Counted from the first letter of the stretch, positions 1 through 13,128 are shown. The stretch: 64,000 nt of DNA from Spizellomyces punctatus DAOM BR117 (GCF_000182565.1 NW_015971547.1:618258-682257); one strand, 5' to 3'. A program made the numbers and translations. Notes: generated by a model not told the origin, from the sequence alone.

Positions 1-954
1 CGGACCGTTAGTCAATGGGGCTTTCGTCTTCAGATTTATCACCGATCCACCATTGGCAAATGGCAATTGCCGGGAAACCGGTGCGGCTATGCGCTCGGAT
101 GACGTGGGAGCTGTTGTGACCTTTGCTCTTCTTCGCGTATTATGCTCGTGAGAAGGTGGTATCTGTGTCTTTCGGGCGGTACGACCTTCGCAAGGAGCAA
201 GCAAGCAAATTGGAAAGAGTCCGACAGTGAATGTCAACCCAGTGGTTTACATACCGGCGGTCGCTCTGGTAGAAGCTCTATACGGTGTTGGAAGGGTGGG
301 GGAGCTTGGTAGGAAAGAGTCATCATTAGAAGGCTCCATATCGCTGGTCTGGGCTGCACTTCGTCCGTGATCTACCCAGTGAAGCAGCAAATGGTTAGTG
401 GTTTCACTCCTTATGCAGCGTCTGTATCCTAAGAGACCTTTCGAACGTTCCACGTCTGGTGGACTCGGATGGCTATTGTTGATTTGAGGGATGGTGGTAG
501 TGAGAATCGGCTCGGGCGATGTAGGAACAGAAAATTTCCCGTTAATTGGTTCAATATCTGCCGGTTCGTGCTCTGCGGGCAGACCAGATTTAGGAGATAT
601 GTGAGACTTTGGAGTTTGGGGAGTTGGACTCTCAGACAGGTTGTCTACAGGCTCAGAGACACGTTGGCGTTTGGTTTTTCGCCTAGTTGTTTTTGATGTG
701 ACTCCAATGTTCAGGTTGTCAGACGGAATGGTGCCATTTTGACCATTGGGTAGACCCGCTTCCATTAGCTCTGTTGTGGGTGGTTGTACATAGTGCAGCT
801 GTGCAGCGTTTGCAACTCGGTGAGCCAAAGCGGTGTCACTAGTATCCTCCACAGGGGCTTTCCGTTTTGTGCCAGCGGTCGAGTCAGATTGCCCCATACT
901 ACGACGGGTTGCTCGAGGAGCGGGATGGAGAGATAAGGTGGCATCTGACGACAT
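1..954 (-). CDS. hypothetical nuclear-type protein, 3' end off the window
   Basis: I read three exons on the minus strand: 954..438, 353..255 and 185..1, joined by GT-AG introns of 84 and 69 bp. The reading frame stays open across both junctions and runs off the left edge, so the C-terminus is missing. The visible part is hydrophilic and rich in Ser, Pro and Thr, with no membrane segment. It has a strongly basic cluster (TSKTTRRKTKRQR) that looks like a nuclear localisation signal, and several S/T-P sites of the kind used by proline-directed kinases. The first intron is a multiple of three, so an unspliced reading stays open; its branch-like actaac and terminal gtgcag support removal. I do not recognise the family. 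A chromatin or kinetochore role would only be a guess from composition. Confidence 0.55.
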
Positions 955-1814
955 TGCGCTTCAAAAAGTGTCCTAAAGTGTTTGCAACAAGTATGCACTA
1001 GCAAAGTTGAGCCTTGGAGAGAGGGAAGGAAACCATGACAAGGCCTACACTCGGCGTAACCACACGTCTTTTACCTACAGCGTATACTAAAGTCCTCAGT
1101 TACTTTTCTATCGTTCGCGATGGCCTTGTTGGTTATGGAGAATAAGTCTTGTTACTAGTCATGAACAGCAGATGGACGACAAGCAGAATTCGTTGAGCTG
1201 CTATTGTTCAGGTCGTGTGGCTTGGACAGTCGCGATCCTAAGGACCCCCCCAAATGTCGAAAAAAGTAACAATTCCAAAGTAAAAACTCACAAGGCAAAA
1301 GCACGGATTTCTTTTTTTTTTTCTTGGGTTGCATCTCCAAAAAATAAACAGCAAAGATATACGTAACTGATGTTTTCCTTGTAGGATTGGCGTCATGAAC
1401 GAGAAAACCATGTCATTACAGGTATTTAACTGTCTTGCACTGTAAGACGCGCTTTAGCAAACTCAATGGCCTGGATGGACATTGTATAGCCATGCCATAG
1501 ATTAGAAGAGTTTTCCTTCTCGACGTCTGCTTCTTGCTATAGTTGGAAAGCTCTTGCTCCAACGGTTGCCAGAGTGTGTTTATTGAATATCATCTATAGA
1601 TTTGACACTTTTATTAAAGCAAGACTTGCTGTAACAGAAAGCAAGCACCCAGTTGGCCAGGGTTACGGTGATCTAGCAGACTGCTTCTTGGATCTCAACG
1701 TTGTTCCTAACCCCAGAGTCAGAAAAGGTTCAGTCAGAGCGTCACACGCCCGCAAAGGAGACAAACAGCGATGCTTACCTTTTTCTGTCGTGCCAGACTT
1801 TATAAAAGATCCCT
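955..1814. other. intergenic stretch, no gene seen
   Basis: This 860 bp lies between the start of the partial left-edge gene and the 3' end of the minus-strand receptor gene. Only short ORFs of fewer than 90 codons occur, none with a recognisable sequence or convincing splice sites. It should hold the promoter of the left gene (just above 954) and the receptor 3' UTR and terminator (just below 1815). Nothing else is seen. Confidence 0.5.
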
Positions 1815-4800
1815 CTATATTTCACTAGTCATTAGAGTCTTTTGGTAAAAGCTGAACAGAAAGCTCAACAAACCTGAGTTCTTGATAATTCTTTCAGCTG
1901 TAACTTGTTTCACTAATTGGTACTCTGATTCTTGACGGAATTTGATGGTGGTCGAAAACGAGTTTGATACCAGCGATATGACTGACCACTGGTCCTCTAC
2001 TGCATAGTGGTCTACATACTGGAGCTTGATCGCAATGTTTGGAATGGACTGCCCAAAGATTCCCTAATTGCAGCGGCTAATGTTACAATCGGCTGGCAAT
2101 CATTCCATGAGCATCCAGCCAAATACCTTTGCTCGTTTTGACACCTTGATGAAAAAGGTGGTGCCTGAAGAATTCACGGAAAATCTAGCGGGTACCCACG
2201 TATCGCTGAAGAGCCCTCGGGTGAGGACATGACATAGATAACCAGCATCAGCCTTCTTTTCCTTCTTATTATCATCAACTTCAGGAACTTTCTCCTTCAG
2301 TACTTTGCTCTTCCAGCTCTTTGACCGCTCGTCTGATCCATTGCTCCACGCCGAAGAGCCCGGCGGCTTGGATTCTGCGACAGCCGTCGATAATCTCGTG
2401 TGGAACAAGAAGAACGTACTTATCCAACCTGACAAGTATATTCCCGCGGACTTGAGATAGAAAGCCAAAACCTCCCCGGTATTTGTCAGAAGAACAACCG
2501 GCAGTACAACGGCGGCGCACACCACTAGGGCATAGCACGCGATAGTAATCGCTTTGCTCTCTGAGTATAGGTTGGCATTTCGCGTCTTGTAAGCAAGTCC
2601 GCACGCAAAAATAAGCAAGCACAGCTTGTATGTTGTTGCTATGATGGTCATCGGGACATTCGCCGCAGATGTAGAGTCGCAGGTCCATTCTCGCACAGTA
2701 CCATGATCGGCAAGACTAGGCTGGAGCGGTGCGACCGCCGTCCAGATAGCATCAATTATCTGGAGATTGGTAAACTGCTTAATCCAGAGGCCAAGTAAGC
2801 TGAGCGTATGTAACTGACCAGTTCCATGAAGAGGATAGCAAAAGAGATCCTTAGAATCTTATGATCAGGCAATGCCGCTCCTCTTGTGTTGCCATGGTTT
2901 GAAGAATTAAATATCTATCTCAGTCAAGGTTAAGTAAGTCAAGACCAGCTAGAAGAGAAATGGGAAGGTGCGAGAAACTCACCCGGAATATACGGTAGTT
3001 TTTACTGATCAAATTGCTAAAATCATCGCAGGAGATGTAAGCGCGTGAATGCGTGGACTGCATATACTTCACGACGATCCTTACCCAATTGCTATAGAAA
3101 AAGATAATCCACCAATCCATATCTGAGCCACGCAAGAACTATGGCTGGGACGCCCGACATAGAGGAAGGGAAGAAGATACCCGAGGAGACAGCCACACAG
3201 GATCAATATGCCAAACGATGGTGCGGAAGCTTTAACGACCTGTTGGGTTTTGTAGACGAGTAACGCAGCTATCGTGACAATGGTCATGAGGATGGAGATC
3301 GCCGCTAACACCAATATCAAAATCACCGGCCCTTCACGAATATCGATATAAACCTTCGCAGAATCCGTCCTATCGATTGCAGATATTGGCAGGGCCAGAT
3401 TCGAAAGTGTTAGAGTATATGGCTCCAATGCCACTCCCTCAACAAACGTCCCGGATTTATCGATCACGGAGAATTGGAAGGTCACGATATCGCCGTGGTT
3501 TACCATCGACCTGAAGTAGATTTGTTTATTCGGGAGGAGAAGGGCATCCGCAACTTTTTGGAGGATCATATCTCGTGTTGTTCCATCAATTATCGACGCT
3601 GAGACGTCCCTACGGAAAAGAGAATTCGTTCCCAGCTCAGCAGCTCTCAGATCGACGGAAATTGAGTCCCGCATGCCCGTAAAGCTGCTACAATCCACTC
3701 CGTCTCTGCCAGGATGGCAATGGCAATAGTCCTGCTGGCAGAATCCGTTCGCTTTTGGACAGCCCAAGGTACACGTAATAGGGACACATGATGGAAACTT
3801 AATCCCGGTCCCTATCATCTTATTCTCCATTCCAGCGTCGGTGCAATTTTCAACAAGTACTGGGATACTTGACCGGAAAACATTTGGATCATAATATGCG
3901 GTCATCGAGCGCACAGTAATGTTGTACTTTGCGGGCTGTGCATATAACTTGATGGACCCAAGCTTGGCTCTGCCTCCAAGAGAAGGTTTGGAGAGTGTGC
4001 CTACGATTTGCCCCATAGAAGGATCGGATAGCTGAAGTCCAATATAAAGCGGCTCATTCGGGCGGGCGATGAACAACTGACCAAATGCTAAAAAATGCGA
4101 ATGGAACCCAGAAGTTAAGGTCCAAAGTCCATTTGTGACAAACTTGTACATGATAGTGCGTACCATCGCGGCTTGTAATGTCTATATCGGGGAGCATGGC
4201 ACCCGAAAGCTGGGAAATATTCATTATTCCGCTGATATCAATCCTTGCAAGTCCAGTGGCAATGTCGTCCCCTGCTAGACATGTTGGTCAAATACAATCT
4301 CCCCTTATCAATTCGAAAATGCTGTTTACCCTGCCAAATTGCCGAGTTATTGAGGAACGCCGCAGCAGTCAACATGCTTTTGTCAAGCCCAACTAGACCA
4401 TTCATTTGATATATAGCACCTCCCCGATACGCGCGGTTGCTTCTAAAGGTCAGATCCTCCATCGAGAACTGGGAGGTTGATGGCAGGTTAACTGCAATTG
4501 CCCCGCCATCTAGCCCCGCCTCATTCAATTCAAAAGTCGATTTGCGAATGGATAGCATCGTGATAGAGTCCTTCGGGGAAAATCTGATTGCACCACCGCT
4601 GTCGGATTGGTAGTTGTTCTGGAACGTGCAATTGTTCACATCAACGTTCCCGTTGGCGTTGATGGCACCGACTGGCCTATTATCTCCGAAGACAGTGGAT
4701 TCCACTATGAGGGAAGCGCCTGCCTCCGCGTACAGGGAGCCCTTATTCCTATAAAAAGTGGAACCATCTTGGACATGAAGTGTTTGATCCAATGCTATAT

Positions 4801-7138
4801 ATACCATCTGACCCGAGCCCGCCGTCACGTCTAAAAGCATAGAGGGACATGAGCTACTTAAATTTACTAGAGTCATTGGAGGAAAGTGAACTGACCAGAG
4901 ATATGCACATCGGACAACGTTGATATCTTTGGCGTACCGAAAGGGTCTTCAAAACGAAAGAGTGACCCCGACATGATTGTGGTAGTGTGAATCTGACAAT
5001 GGCTCATGGATAGCTCCCCATAAATAGAGAACATTCCGACATATGCCCAGGAATCTGCAGCAGCACACGGCGGTCAACCAATGGCACATCCACGAAATAA
5101 AAAAAAACTCTACCTTGGAATATGCAATTGTCCATGGTCACGCTCGCTTCAAAGTCGACAGTAAGGAAATTGTCTCTATGTTCTGTGTGATCTATAACAA
5201 GCGTGCAAGTCAATGCCTCTTCCGCAATAACAGATAGCAAAGCAGAAAAATGAACTAACTTTTCACGGTAAAGGTATTGAATGACGCAGTCGTTTCTCCG
5301 TAAATCGACCAGAACGGATATCCGAGGACGTTTATATTCCCTTAAGACAATGTGCACAATGGTCATCTTAGCCTCCGTAGTTATGGCAAATACCCTGAGA
5401 TCTGAAATGGTACCTTCAAACATTCCCTCTTCAACATTTATATGGGCGCCGTTTTCCACCCAATTCCCGCAATGGTTTTCAGCTGGCGAGGGAAACAAGC
5501 CATGAGACTGAGCCGAATAATGCAAAAGTGCCTAGGACACCTACATAGTGTGAACTGCTTCATATCAACAGTGAGCGCAACACCTTGAGCTCTAAAACAC
5601 GAGAATGCCGTATTATCTGTGAAGATAAGCTACCATTGAGCTTTTCCGAGGGAAGGTGCGAATTACAGGACGCGGAGCTTCACCTTCAAAGACGACATTG
5701 CTCAACGTATGGACGCTAGGCAGCTGAGTTTCTTCCCGGAACCAAATGACATAGTCCAAAAGACCGGTTTGAGCACCATTTCCTGTCAAAGCCCGCATCG
5801 TCGGTGACTACAGAATAGTCTTCCGTTGAAGTATGAAATAGAGGGAATACCTTTCAGATACAAATTATTCCACGAGCTATTTGTCGGCCCTCCGGCTTCC
5901 TTCATAAATTCTGTTAATCCGCGCCTACACTTCAACGATTTGAGAGCCAACTTACCATGTACAGTCGAATCACAGCAACGTCCCCTGGGTTTTCGACTTG
6001 GTTTCCTACGTACGCCAAATGGGCACTGTTACATCAGAACGCTGCAGGCAAAGGGACCTGTCTGTCTTGTGCAAGCGCACCTATCACATCAATTTCCGTC
6101 CCTGTCACTGTACCCCCCCTTACGATGATCAGCGCGCATGGATAAGTTGAATCTATTCCAGGTTAACGATTCAGCGAGGGACGTCATATTTACTCTGTTC
6201 CGAATGCAAGCCTGCGTACCAGCGACGGTCAGATTGGTCAACGAAGCCTCCCCAAAATCCAAGGCGTATAAAAAGGTGCCGTGATTGTTGGTGTACGAAA
6301 TGTTGTTCATCACCAACGTCGAGGTCCTTAAAGCAAAGAAGATTGGTGCAAAACATTCCTCATTATACGGGAGATCAGGTATATATGTGCAATTGGACAG
6401 CGAAATGCTGCTGAAGCTCAGCGAGCTCAAGCTGGTTCCTCCGATTGCGAGATACAGATCTTATCCACAGATTAATAGATATAGTGATCATAGTTGATGA
6501 CCTGCCTGTGCCAATAGCCTACCAGTAAATGTAGAATCGGATATTACAATCGTCGAGTTATCGCCCGTAACTGTAACTTGACTATTGGAAGTTCCTTCAT
6601 ACGACCCGAGTCAGCTATCTTTACAGGGGCATCACATTACATGAGTGCCTACCAGAAACGGACGAACCGGTGAAAGTGATGGAACCACCAGCGGATGCAG
6701 AGACCGAAAATGCAGCATCCGATTGCACGTCCATGCTAATGCCGTTGAATTCCCACCATGCCGAATTGACCGTAATCTCTGCTCCCCCGACCACTATGGT
6801 GACGGTTTCGGAGAGGTTGGCAGCATTGATGATGCTCCCGGTTGTCAGATGAAAGACACTTGCGGGCGGCAGCTCGTAGATGCCGGTTGCGATATCGATA
6901 TGAAATTGATCAGTACTATTGAGAGCAGTCAAAGTACTCCAAGCAATAGCAAGGTCGGAAAACGTCGTAACATCGTCGCCCACTAGGCGTTGATCGACAC
7001 TTATGACTGTATAAGCATTTGAAACTGCGGAGGGGCCAAGCATTGGTTAGTGTTGACAGACTGTGGTCATGCCTCGCCGCACGACATACCTATTGCAAGA
7101 TACAGAAGCGCCCAAACGCATTTCCATACCGCGGTCAT
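1815..7138 (-). CDS. beta-helix / EGF-like / class C 7TM receptor (copy A)
   Basis: Exon 1 (7138..7090) encodes a signal peptide (MTAVWKCVWALLYLAI) and splices to 7024. The ectodomain is a long run of beta-strand repeats with GGAI and FxxN motifs (three GGAI at about 4400-4600), the hallmark of chlamydial Pmp-type right-handed beta-helices. It is followed by a Cys-rich EGF-like module near 3700-3790 and a juxtamembrane domain. Seven TM helices follow from about 3330. I assign the last exons as 4076..3085, 3016..2983, 2914..2819, 2759..2127 and 2063..1815; all keep frame. The region retains class C GPCR features: the TM3 cysteine, YRIFR after TM3, an IWTAV segment in TM4, and AYKTRN then SESKAI in the third intracellular loop. 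A C-terminal domain (STTIKFRQESEYQ, spread over the last exon) looks PH-like, which is inference. The ligand is unknown. No Venus-flytrap domain is visible. Exons between about 6100 and 4900 are the least certain. Confidence 0.8.
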
Positions 7139-7537
7139 CGTTTGCACAAGGAGCGATCCTGCAATAGAAGGGATCCAACTGCCATTCCTTTTATGTAAGG
7201 TTTTGATTAAGGATATATTCCACCGATACCTTGGAAAATCCCAGAATTGGATAATCACATCCTGATTATGAATAGGAAAACCGATGTCAATTACTAAAAA
7301 AAGGTGCAGGGATACACAATTTTCCCGGATATAAAGCTCATCTACGTCTAGTTTGGACCCGTTAGACTGCTGAACACTATCTTTAATATCTTTTACGATA
7401 TAGGCTTTTGTGATCTTCAAAAGCGTCGGGCCTAAAATTCTGGCCCTATCGCAATCCGGGCATATCCTGTATGCAAAAGGGATCAGTTTGTGCTCATCCA
7501 CCTTGGGATCGCTTGTAAACAAACGCTACCGATAGCA
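7139..7537. promoter_or_regulatory. shared upstream region of the divergent receptor pair
   Basis: This 399 bp separates the two start codons of paralogous, oppositely transcribed receptor genes, so it should contain both promoters. ORFs cross it but show no coding-like sequence. No clear TATA box or repeated operator stands out by eye. The shared spacer would permit coordinated control of the pair, which is inference only. Confidence 0.5.
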
Positions 7538-10500
7538 ATGTCCGGATATACCCTGCTCCTGGTTCTCATCCATATGCTGACAGCAGTCGCATCAGCATCT
7601 TCCTTCACACTTCACGTCAATAATTCCGCCGAGCTGGTATCTGGGGATGGATCAGATTCCTCTCCTTTTCAAAATCTGGACGATGCGTTTGCCTTTGTTA
7701 CTGGCCACCTTTCCAATTACACCAAATTTGAAATTATTTTAGAACAACCCGGCGATTATCCTCTCAATGGTGATCCTTTCGCGGACGACGGAGGTTACAC
7801 GTTTGCCTCTATATCGGTTGATCAACCACTGTGGTTGGAAATTGTCGGGGTGTCCTCTGCGGTTATTACAGCGACGCCAACGCTGGCGAGCAGTGACGCC
7901 GCGGGCCCTATGTTCAGCATTAGCAACGGTGCAACCTTGGCCTTCAAGAATATGATGCTTGGAGTTCCCGGGGATGCTCCTTATCTGGACATTACTTGGA
8001 ATTTTAATGCCGTCGACAATTCATCGATCATTTTTGATCGGGTCACATTTGGTAGGTGATCTCGCACGCTATGTAGAATGTCCTAGTAATCTAAGTACTG
8101 AAATGTTGCTATCGGATCGCAGGCACTTCAGTTACAACCTTGACAGGAGCGTCTACATTCATGGTGAACAACAATGACCAATCCTCCACTAGCATGATGG
8201 ATTGTTCAATGTCCTCGGGTAAGAATATATCTAGGCGAAACGTATTCGTCATTCCATTTACCATAAGCCCGATACAGCTGTGTACCTATACCCCATTGTG
8301 ACTGGCACCTCCACTTTGGATATTTCATCCATGCGAGCGACCGATGCACAGAAATCTGCCTTGACAATTTATGCAACAGATTTTGCTATCGTTCGGGTTA
8401 GTGATAGCATCTTCGTCAATCAGGTCTGCTGGCAAGAGCTACAGGGATTAGTCTATGTAAGTTCTTTTCTTTTATATAGAGTCTTCGATCTTTTCACTGA
8501 ACCGATGATGTATCATCAGACAGATGGACACGCTGAAGTGCATTGGAGTAACTCGATCGTACGCAAGCGCGATATGAATGGGATGGACACTAGCTTCGAC
8601 GTTTTTCAGGTGCGCATACAGCTCCAACACACTGAACTGAGAATACTGTCCACCTTCGGCTGGCATACCTTGACGCTCTTTTATCCTTAGCCGATGGGAG
8701 ATTCTGTCATGTACATTTCAAACTCTAGTTTTGAAGGTAAAAAGTCCTCTCCCTGTTTGATGTTGAGAGGCAGGAATAATGTTTTGCTATAGATTTTGGA
8801 CGGATAGTTTGGGCTTGGACACAATCAAGCACAACAATTTGGAATTCTACATTCCTCAACAACTCTGCGGCGTCCGATAGCAGGATTGCGCTGGTGGGCC
8901 CGGTATCCCATCTCACGATTGACAACTGTACCTTCATTGGTGAGGCATTTTGAACATTTACGTTTCATCTTTGCAGAAGCTCATAGCGCTCTAGCTAATG
9001 GAGGGGGCTTCCAGTCGTATCAGTATGCTCCGATTACGATTCGTAATTCAATTTTCATAGGTAATTCAGTTTTCTGAACCTCTAAGCTCACCGAAATTAA
9101 CTACGAGTGGCCTTGCCTACAGATCATGAGGTGATAAAATGAAATACCCAATATACATGGATCTGAAACTAATGGGCATTTCAAAGATTGGAGACTTTGT
9201 TGGAACCATGTTCGACCTTGCGAGAGGGGCATGGGTGCAGCTTCAAAACGTGAGCATGACCAGCAGCAGCGAGTTTCCCGTCAATGTCCCTTCCATCGTT
9301 GTTATGTACGATGACTCGTATTTTGCAGCGGATGGACTGACGCTTACTGGTAAGCCCTTCGAAACCCGAAATATATGCAACGGAAAAAAAGTTCATGAAA
9401 CACCTACGAAGGTTACAAGTGCCTCCAGTGTTTCGATATAGAGGATGCCGGCAAGTTCTACTTAACGAATTCTACCATATCAGGTGAAGTGCCATGTCAA
9501 ACTGTAACTGAACTGACTGATACTCATTCGTATAATTGCAGCTGTTGAAGCGGAAACATTGGTATTCTTCGGCCGCAAACCTATTGATCTCATCACGGGT
9601 GTGGAACCCGCCGTGATAACTACGACTTCATTTTTCAGTGAGTATACCTTTTTTACTCGTTTTTCTGAGTTTACTAGGCTAATTTGTTGGATTTATAGAT
9701 ATACAAGGACAGGTTATCTCCGCCGCTCTTACCGTCCTTCATGTTCAGAATTCAACTTTTGTTAATAACAACGGAGGCTCTCTCTTGCAACTGAGGGATA
9801 CTCAAACAAACTTCTACTTCTCCAATTGTTCATTTACTGGTAGGTTTCTTCGGGAGATGTGTTAGTCTGGCTTATATAACAGACAACATCTTTAGGCAAC
9901 ACGAGTCCTGAGAATGGCGCCGTCGCTAGTACCTGCGGGGGGACTCTGTCTTTCATTGACACCGTTATTGCCAACAACAGCGCAAACGCTCTTGGTGGGG
10001 TACGTACCCACAGAACGCATGTCTGTAGGACGAAACTAGTTATAAAACTAATTATTTGGTAGGCAATATTCTGCGACTTCGGGAGCGGCCAGCGTCTCGT
10101 CATCAAACGTAGCAAGATTTCAAGCAACACTGCCAGAGTTGGAGGTGCCATATATAGCGATAACTTGGCAAGCGCGGATCAGTTGGTTCTCCAAGATCTG
10201 GTGTTTGATGCAAATATCGCCGTCGCCCGAGGTGGTGCATGGTACAGCTCCGCCAAAAGTCCACTTGTGGAAGAAGGGGGAAGTATTGTCTACAACGGCA
10301 ATATGGCGCCTGGTGCTCCTACTCGAGGAACAGGGCCATTGACGTTAGGTCTGATAGCTCCTGTGGAGCCGTCGCTAGCGGTTTACTCTGGTGATATTTT
10401 ACCGAAGCTGACTCTGGCTGCGTATGATGCTTACAATCAAACCTATTACACCGTCGAGGATGACCCAATCTTGGTTCTCGAGATATCTGTTCTCTGTCCT

Positions 10501-12622
10501 TATGGAGTAGAAGCTCATAACGTGACACTGGTGGGCCAAGCGGAGTCATTGCTGGTGGACGGGAGTGCGACATTTCTAGGTATGTTTTTGTTGCCAGCAT
10601 TTTGGCCCATGTCTCTCTAAACAAAATACCTGTTCCGAAGGTTTGTCAGTTTTAACGAACGCCGGTAACTACACCTTGAAATTTGCGGAGCAACCGGCGC
10701 CGGGTATGGATACCTCCTCCCTTCATGATGTCACCCTTCCGCTAGTTATCAAAACGTGCGATCCACCACTCCTCCTCGTAGAAATTGACGGAAGTCCGTA
10801 TCCACAATGCAGGCCCGGTAAGCAGAGTAGGAGCCCTGCTCTTCCAGGGTTTGGAGAGACTAAAACATCCCTATAGCCTTGTGTCCTCGTGGTTGCTCCC
10901 CAGCGGGGGCTTGTGTTGCCGACGGAAACTGCACTTGCTCAGTAGACCCCAGCTACGAAGGCTTTGACTGCCGCTTGAAGAAATCTGTCAATGATTCCAT
11001 GAGCTTCACATTCGCAAATTCCCTGGTTCCCTATACTATACAAGCACGCGATGTCTTGTTCAGCAATCTCTCGCAGTTGTACCAGCCTGACTATGCTGTT
11101 GTATATCGAAGCTTTTCTCCCAGCATAGACACCGTCGTCTTCAAATACTCGCTAATGAAGATTGCCTCCGACGATTTTGTCAGCTACCGCGAGCTTCAGA
11201 GCATGATTCCCGGCACCGTTGCTCTCCTTTCGCAATTGGGGCTTCCATCATCCGATGCCTCAATTGTGGCCGGCGACCTTGCAAATATAGATAGAGGGGT
11301 ACCAGGCATTGTCATCATGGCAATTGCTGTCCTGGGTATCTTCCTGACAGCTGGCAGCGAAATCGTCATATTCCGGAGGGGCAATAACAGTGCTCCTACG
11401 TACACTGTCAATTCGCTGTTAGCTGTGGGCACGGCATTTCTGTGGGCATACCCAATTACCGACGCCGTCGAACCCACCTCAATTACCTGCAGAACGCAAA
11501 TTCTGCTTGTCCCATTCACCTTGGGAATTATTTTGCCGTAAGTTTCTTTTTACGCGAACGGAGTGTCCTGATACTTAACGGCATATATAGATGGCTTCTT
11601 GTCAAAGCTTTTTACTATCGATATTACCTCATGAACGGTGTATTGCTGCGGAGAGGGATGTCACGTTCCGACCGCAATGCGTTCCTTTCAGTGTTTACAG
11701 GGCTCCACCTTCTCTTTTGGGTGAGATATTGTTGGTGTTCCTTTGCTTCACTTCGGTTAACTGACTACGCCTTTCATCCGAAGGCCATTACAATCGTCTG
11801 GCTAACTACTGATCTACCCGTGCCAAAAATTCAGTATGACGAGTCTTCTCAACTACGATATTGGACATGCCAGGGTTCCGCGCCATTTACTCGCTCCCCT
11901 CATCTCTTCACTCTTCTTAGCTTCTCGTGTCTACTGCTGGCCATCTCAGGCGTTGTGTTGCGTCGGATCGGCTCCTCTCAGTTTGCATCTTCTATTCCAG
12001 CGCGCCAGGATAAGATGATCTTCGGAAACGTTTTCAACTTTCTTGTCCTGGGTGCATTGCTAGTGGGGCTAGTAATCCCCGAATTTCTGAACGCAAGGAT
12101 CCAGATTGCTGTTCGAGCAGTTGTCATATTTACGGCCGCAGCGACTCTTGTTGCTACCAGCTTCATTTTCCGCATGGTGGAAACCAAACGGGAAGGAACT
12201 GCGGGAGAAGTGACACAGTCCATGATACTTAAAATCGCCTTTTCCACCAATCAATCGCAGAAACCTCAAACGGAGTATATTCCTGTAAAGTACAATAAGA
12301 GCTCTCTGGTTTTCTGGTCGGCAGCGGAGATGGATCTACAGCTCCCGCATCTAGTTCTATATGATTCTGAAAGCAAGGCGGTATGTTATTCTTCATTATT
12401 CATAGGTTCTTGGCTTACTGAATAAATTGTAATTTTCAGGGTCGATTTTATGACTTGAAGAAATGTCAGATAGTAAAAGCTTCAAACTACTGCATACGGA
12501 TAAAACCTAAGAAGCAAATGGAGGAGTTACACATTCAGCTGAACTCGGATGATGCCGTGAGCGCCTTTCTGCAAAAAGCTGAAAGCTATTTAAATCAAGC
12601 AAGGAAAGAGCAAAATCTATAA
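7538..12622 (+). CDS. beta-helix / EGF-like / 7TM receptor (copy B)
   Basis: I chose the ATG at 7538 because it opens directly on a signal peptide (MSGYTLLLVLIHMLTAVASA); an in-frame ATG at 7490 would add 16 residues. Many short exons encode beta-helix repeats with NSTF, NCTF and GGAI/GGAIY motifs up to about 10330. A Cys-rich EGF-like module (CPRGCSPAGACVADGNCTC) lies near 10880-10970, then a juxtamembrane domain and seven TM helices from about 11310. The last exons I resolve are: ending at 11537, then 11591..11720, 11784..12380 and 12440..12622, all in frame. The C-terminus after TM7 has a PH-like look (GRFYDLKKCQIV ... ending in a helix). It is clearly homologous to copy A in domain order, but the class C signature in the third intracellular loop is eroded. 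Ligand and G-protein coupling are unknown. Confidence 0.8.
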
Positions 12623-13128
12623 GTTACTTGTAGTGTTGGGTGCATCTACTTGTATTCTGTAATCGTCGCCGTCAATAAAGGAATGATCGGGGCTTGATAA
12701 CGTAATCATGGCTGGATTTGCATGCGCCACGCATGAATGCCTGGTCACGAGGACGAAACTCATTACGAAAATCGTGCCCAGTCCCAAAACTAGAGTTTCG
12801 CACCTGAAGAACACACCGCCATCGCCACTATCAGTTCAAGGCCAACCATTCTAAGGGATTCATACGGCAAGCATACTGCGCATCTATCGGCAAATATCTT
12901 CAAGGGAAGTGAGAACAAACTCTGAACTCGGTAAGTTCATCTACTCCACTGCGCTGCGCCGCAGTGCGTTTGTGCAATATCAGAAGTAAATATGAAGTGG
13001 AAGGTCCCAATAGATACACGACTGCTTCTAGAGGCTTACTATTTCATTTGCCTGCATCAGGCTACTCTTTCCTGTTGACTCTGGGTTCGGGTTGATTACG
13101 ACTTCCACGCTGCGGATTTGTTGCAATA
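12623..13128. other. intergenic stretch between receptor B and UBC2
   Basis: About 506 bp with no coding signal. It holds the receptor 3' UTR and the UBC2 promoter and 5' UTR. There is a short self-complementary stretch at about 12950-12965 (ctgcgctgcgccgcag), which could be incidental. Confidence 0.4.

Noticed and set aside
1574-1828. 84-codon plus-strand frame at the end of receptor A
   Set aside because: It overlaps the 3' end of the receptor CDS and has no coding-like features.
7067-7522. 151-codon minus-strand frame spanning the receptor spacer
   Set aside because: Only its last 16 codons (from 7138) are coding, as the signal peptide exon; the rest has no start context or similarity.
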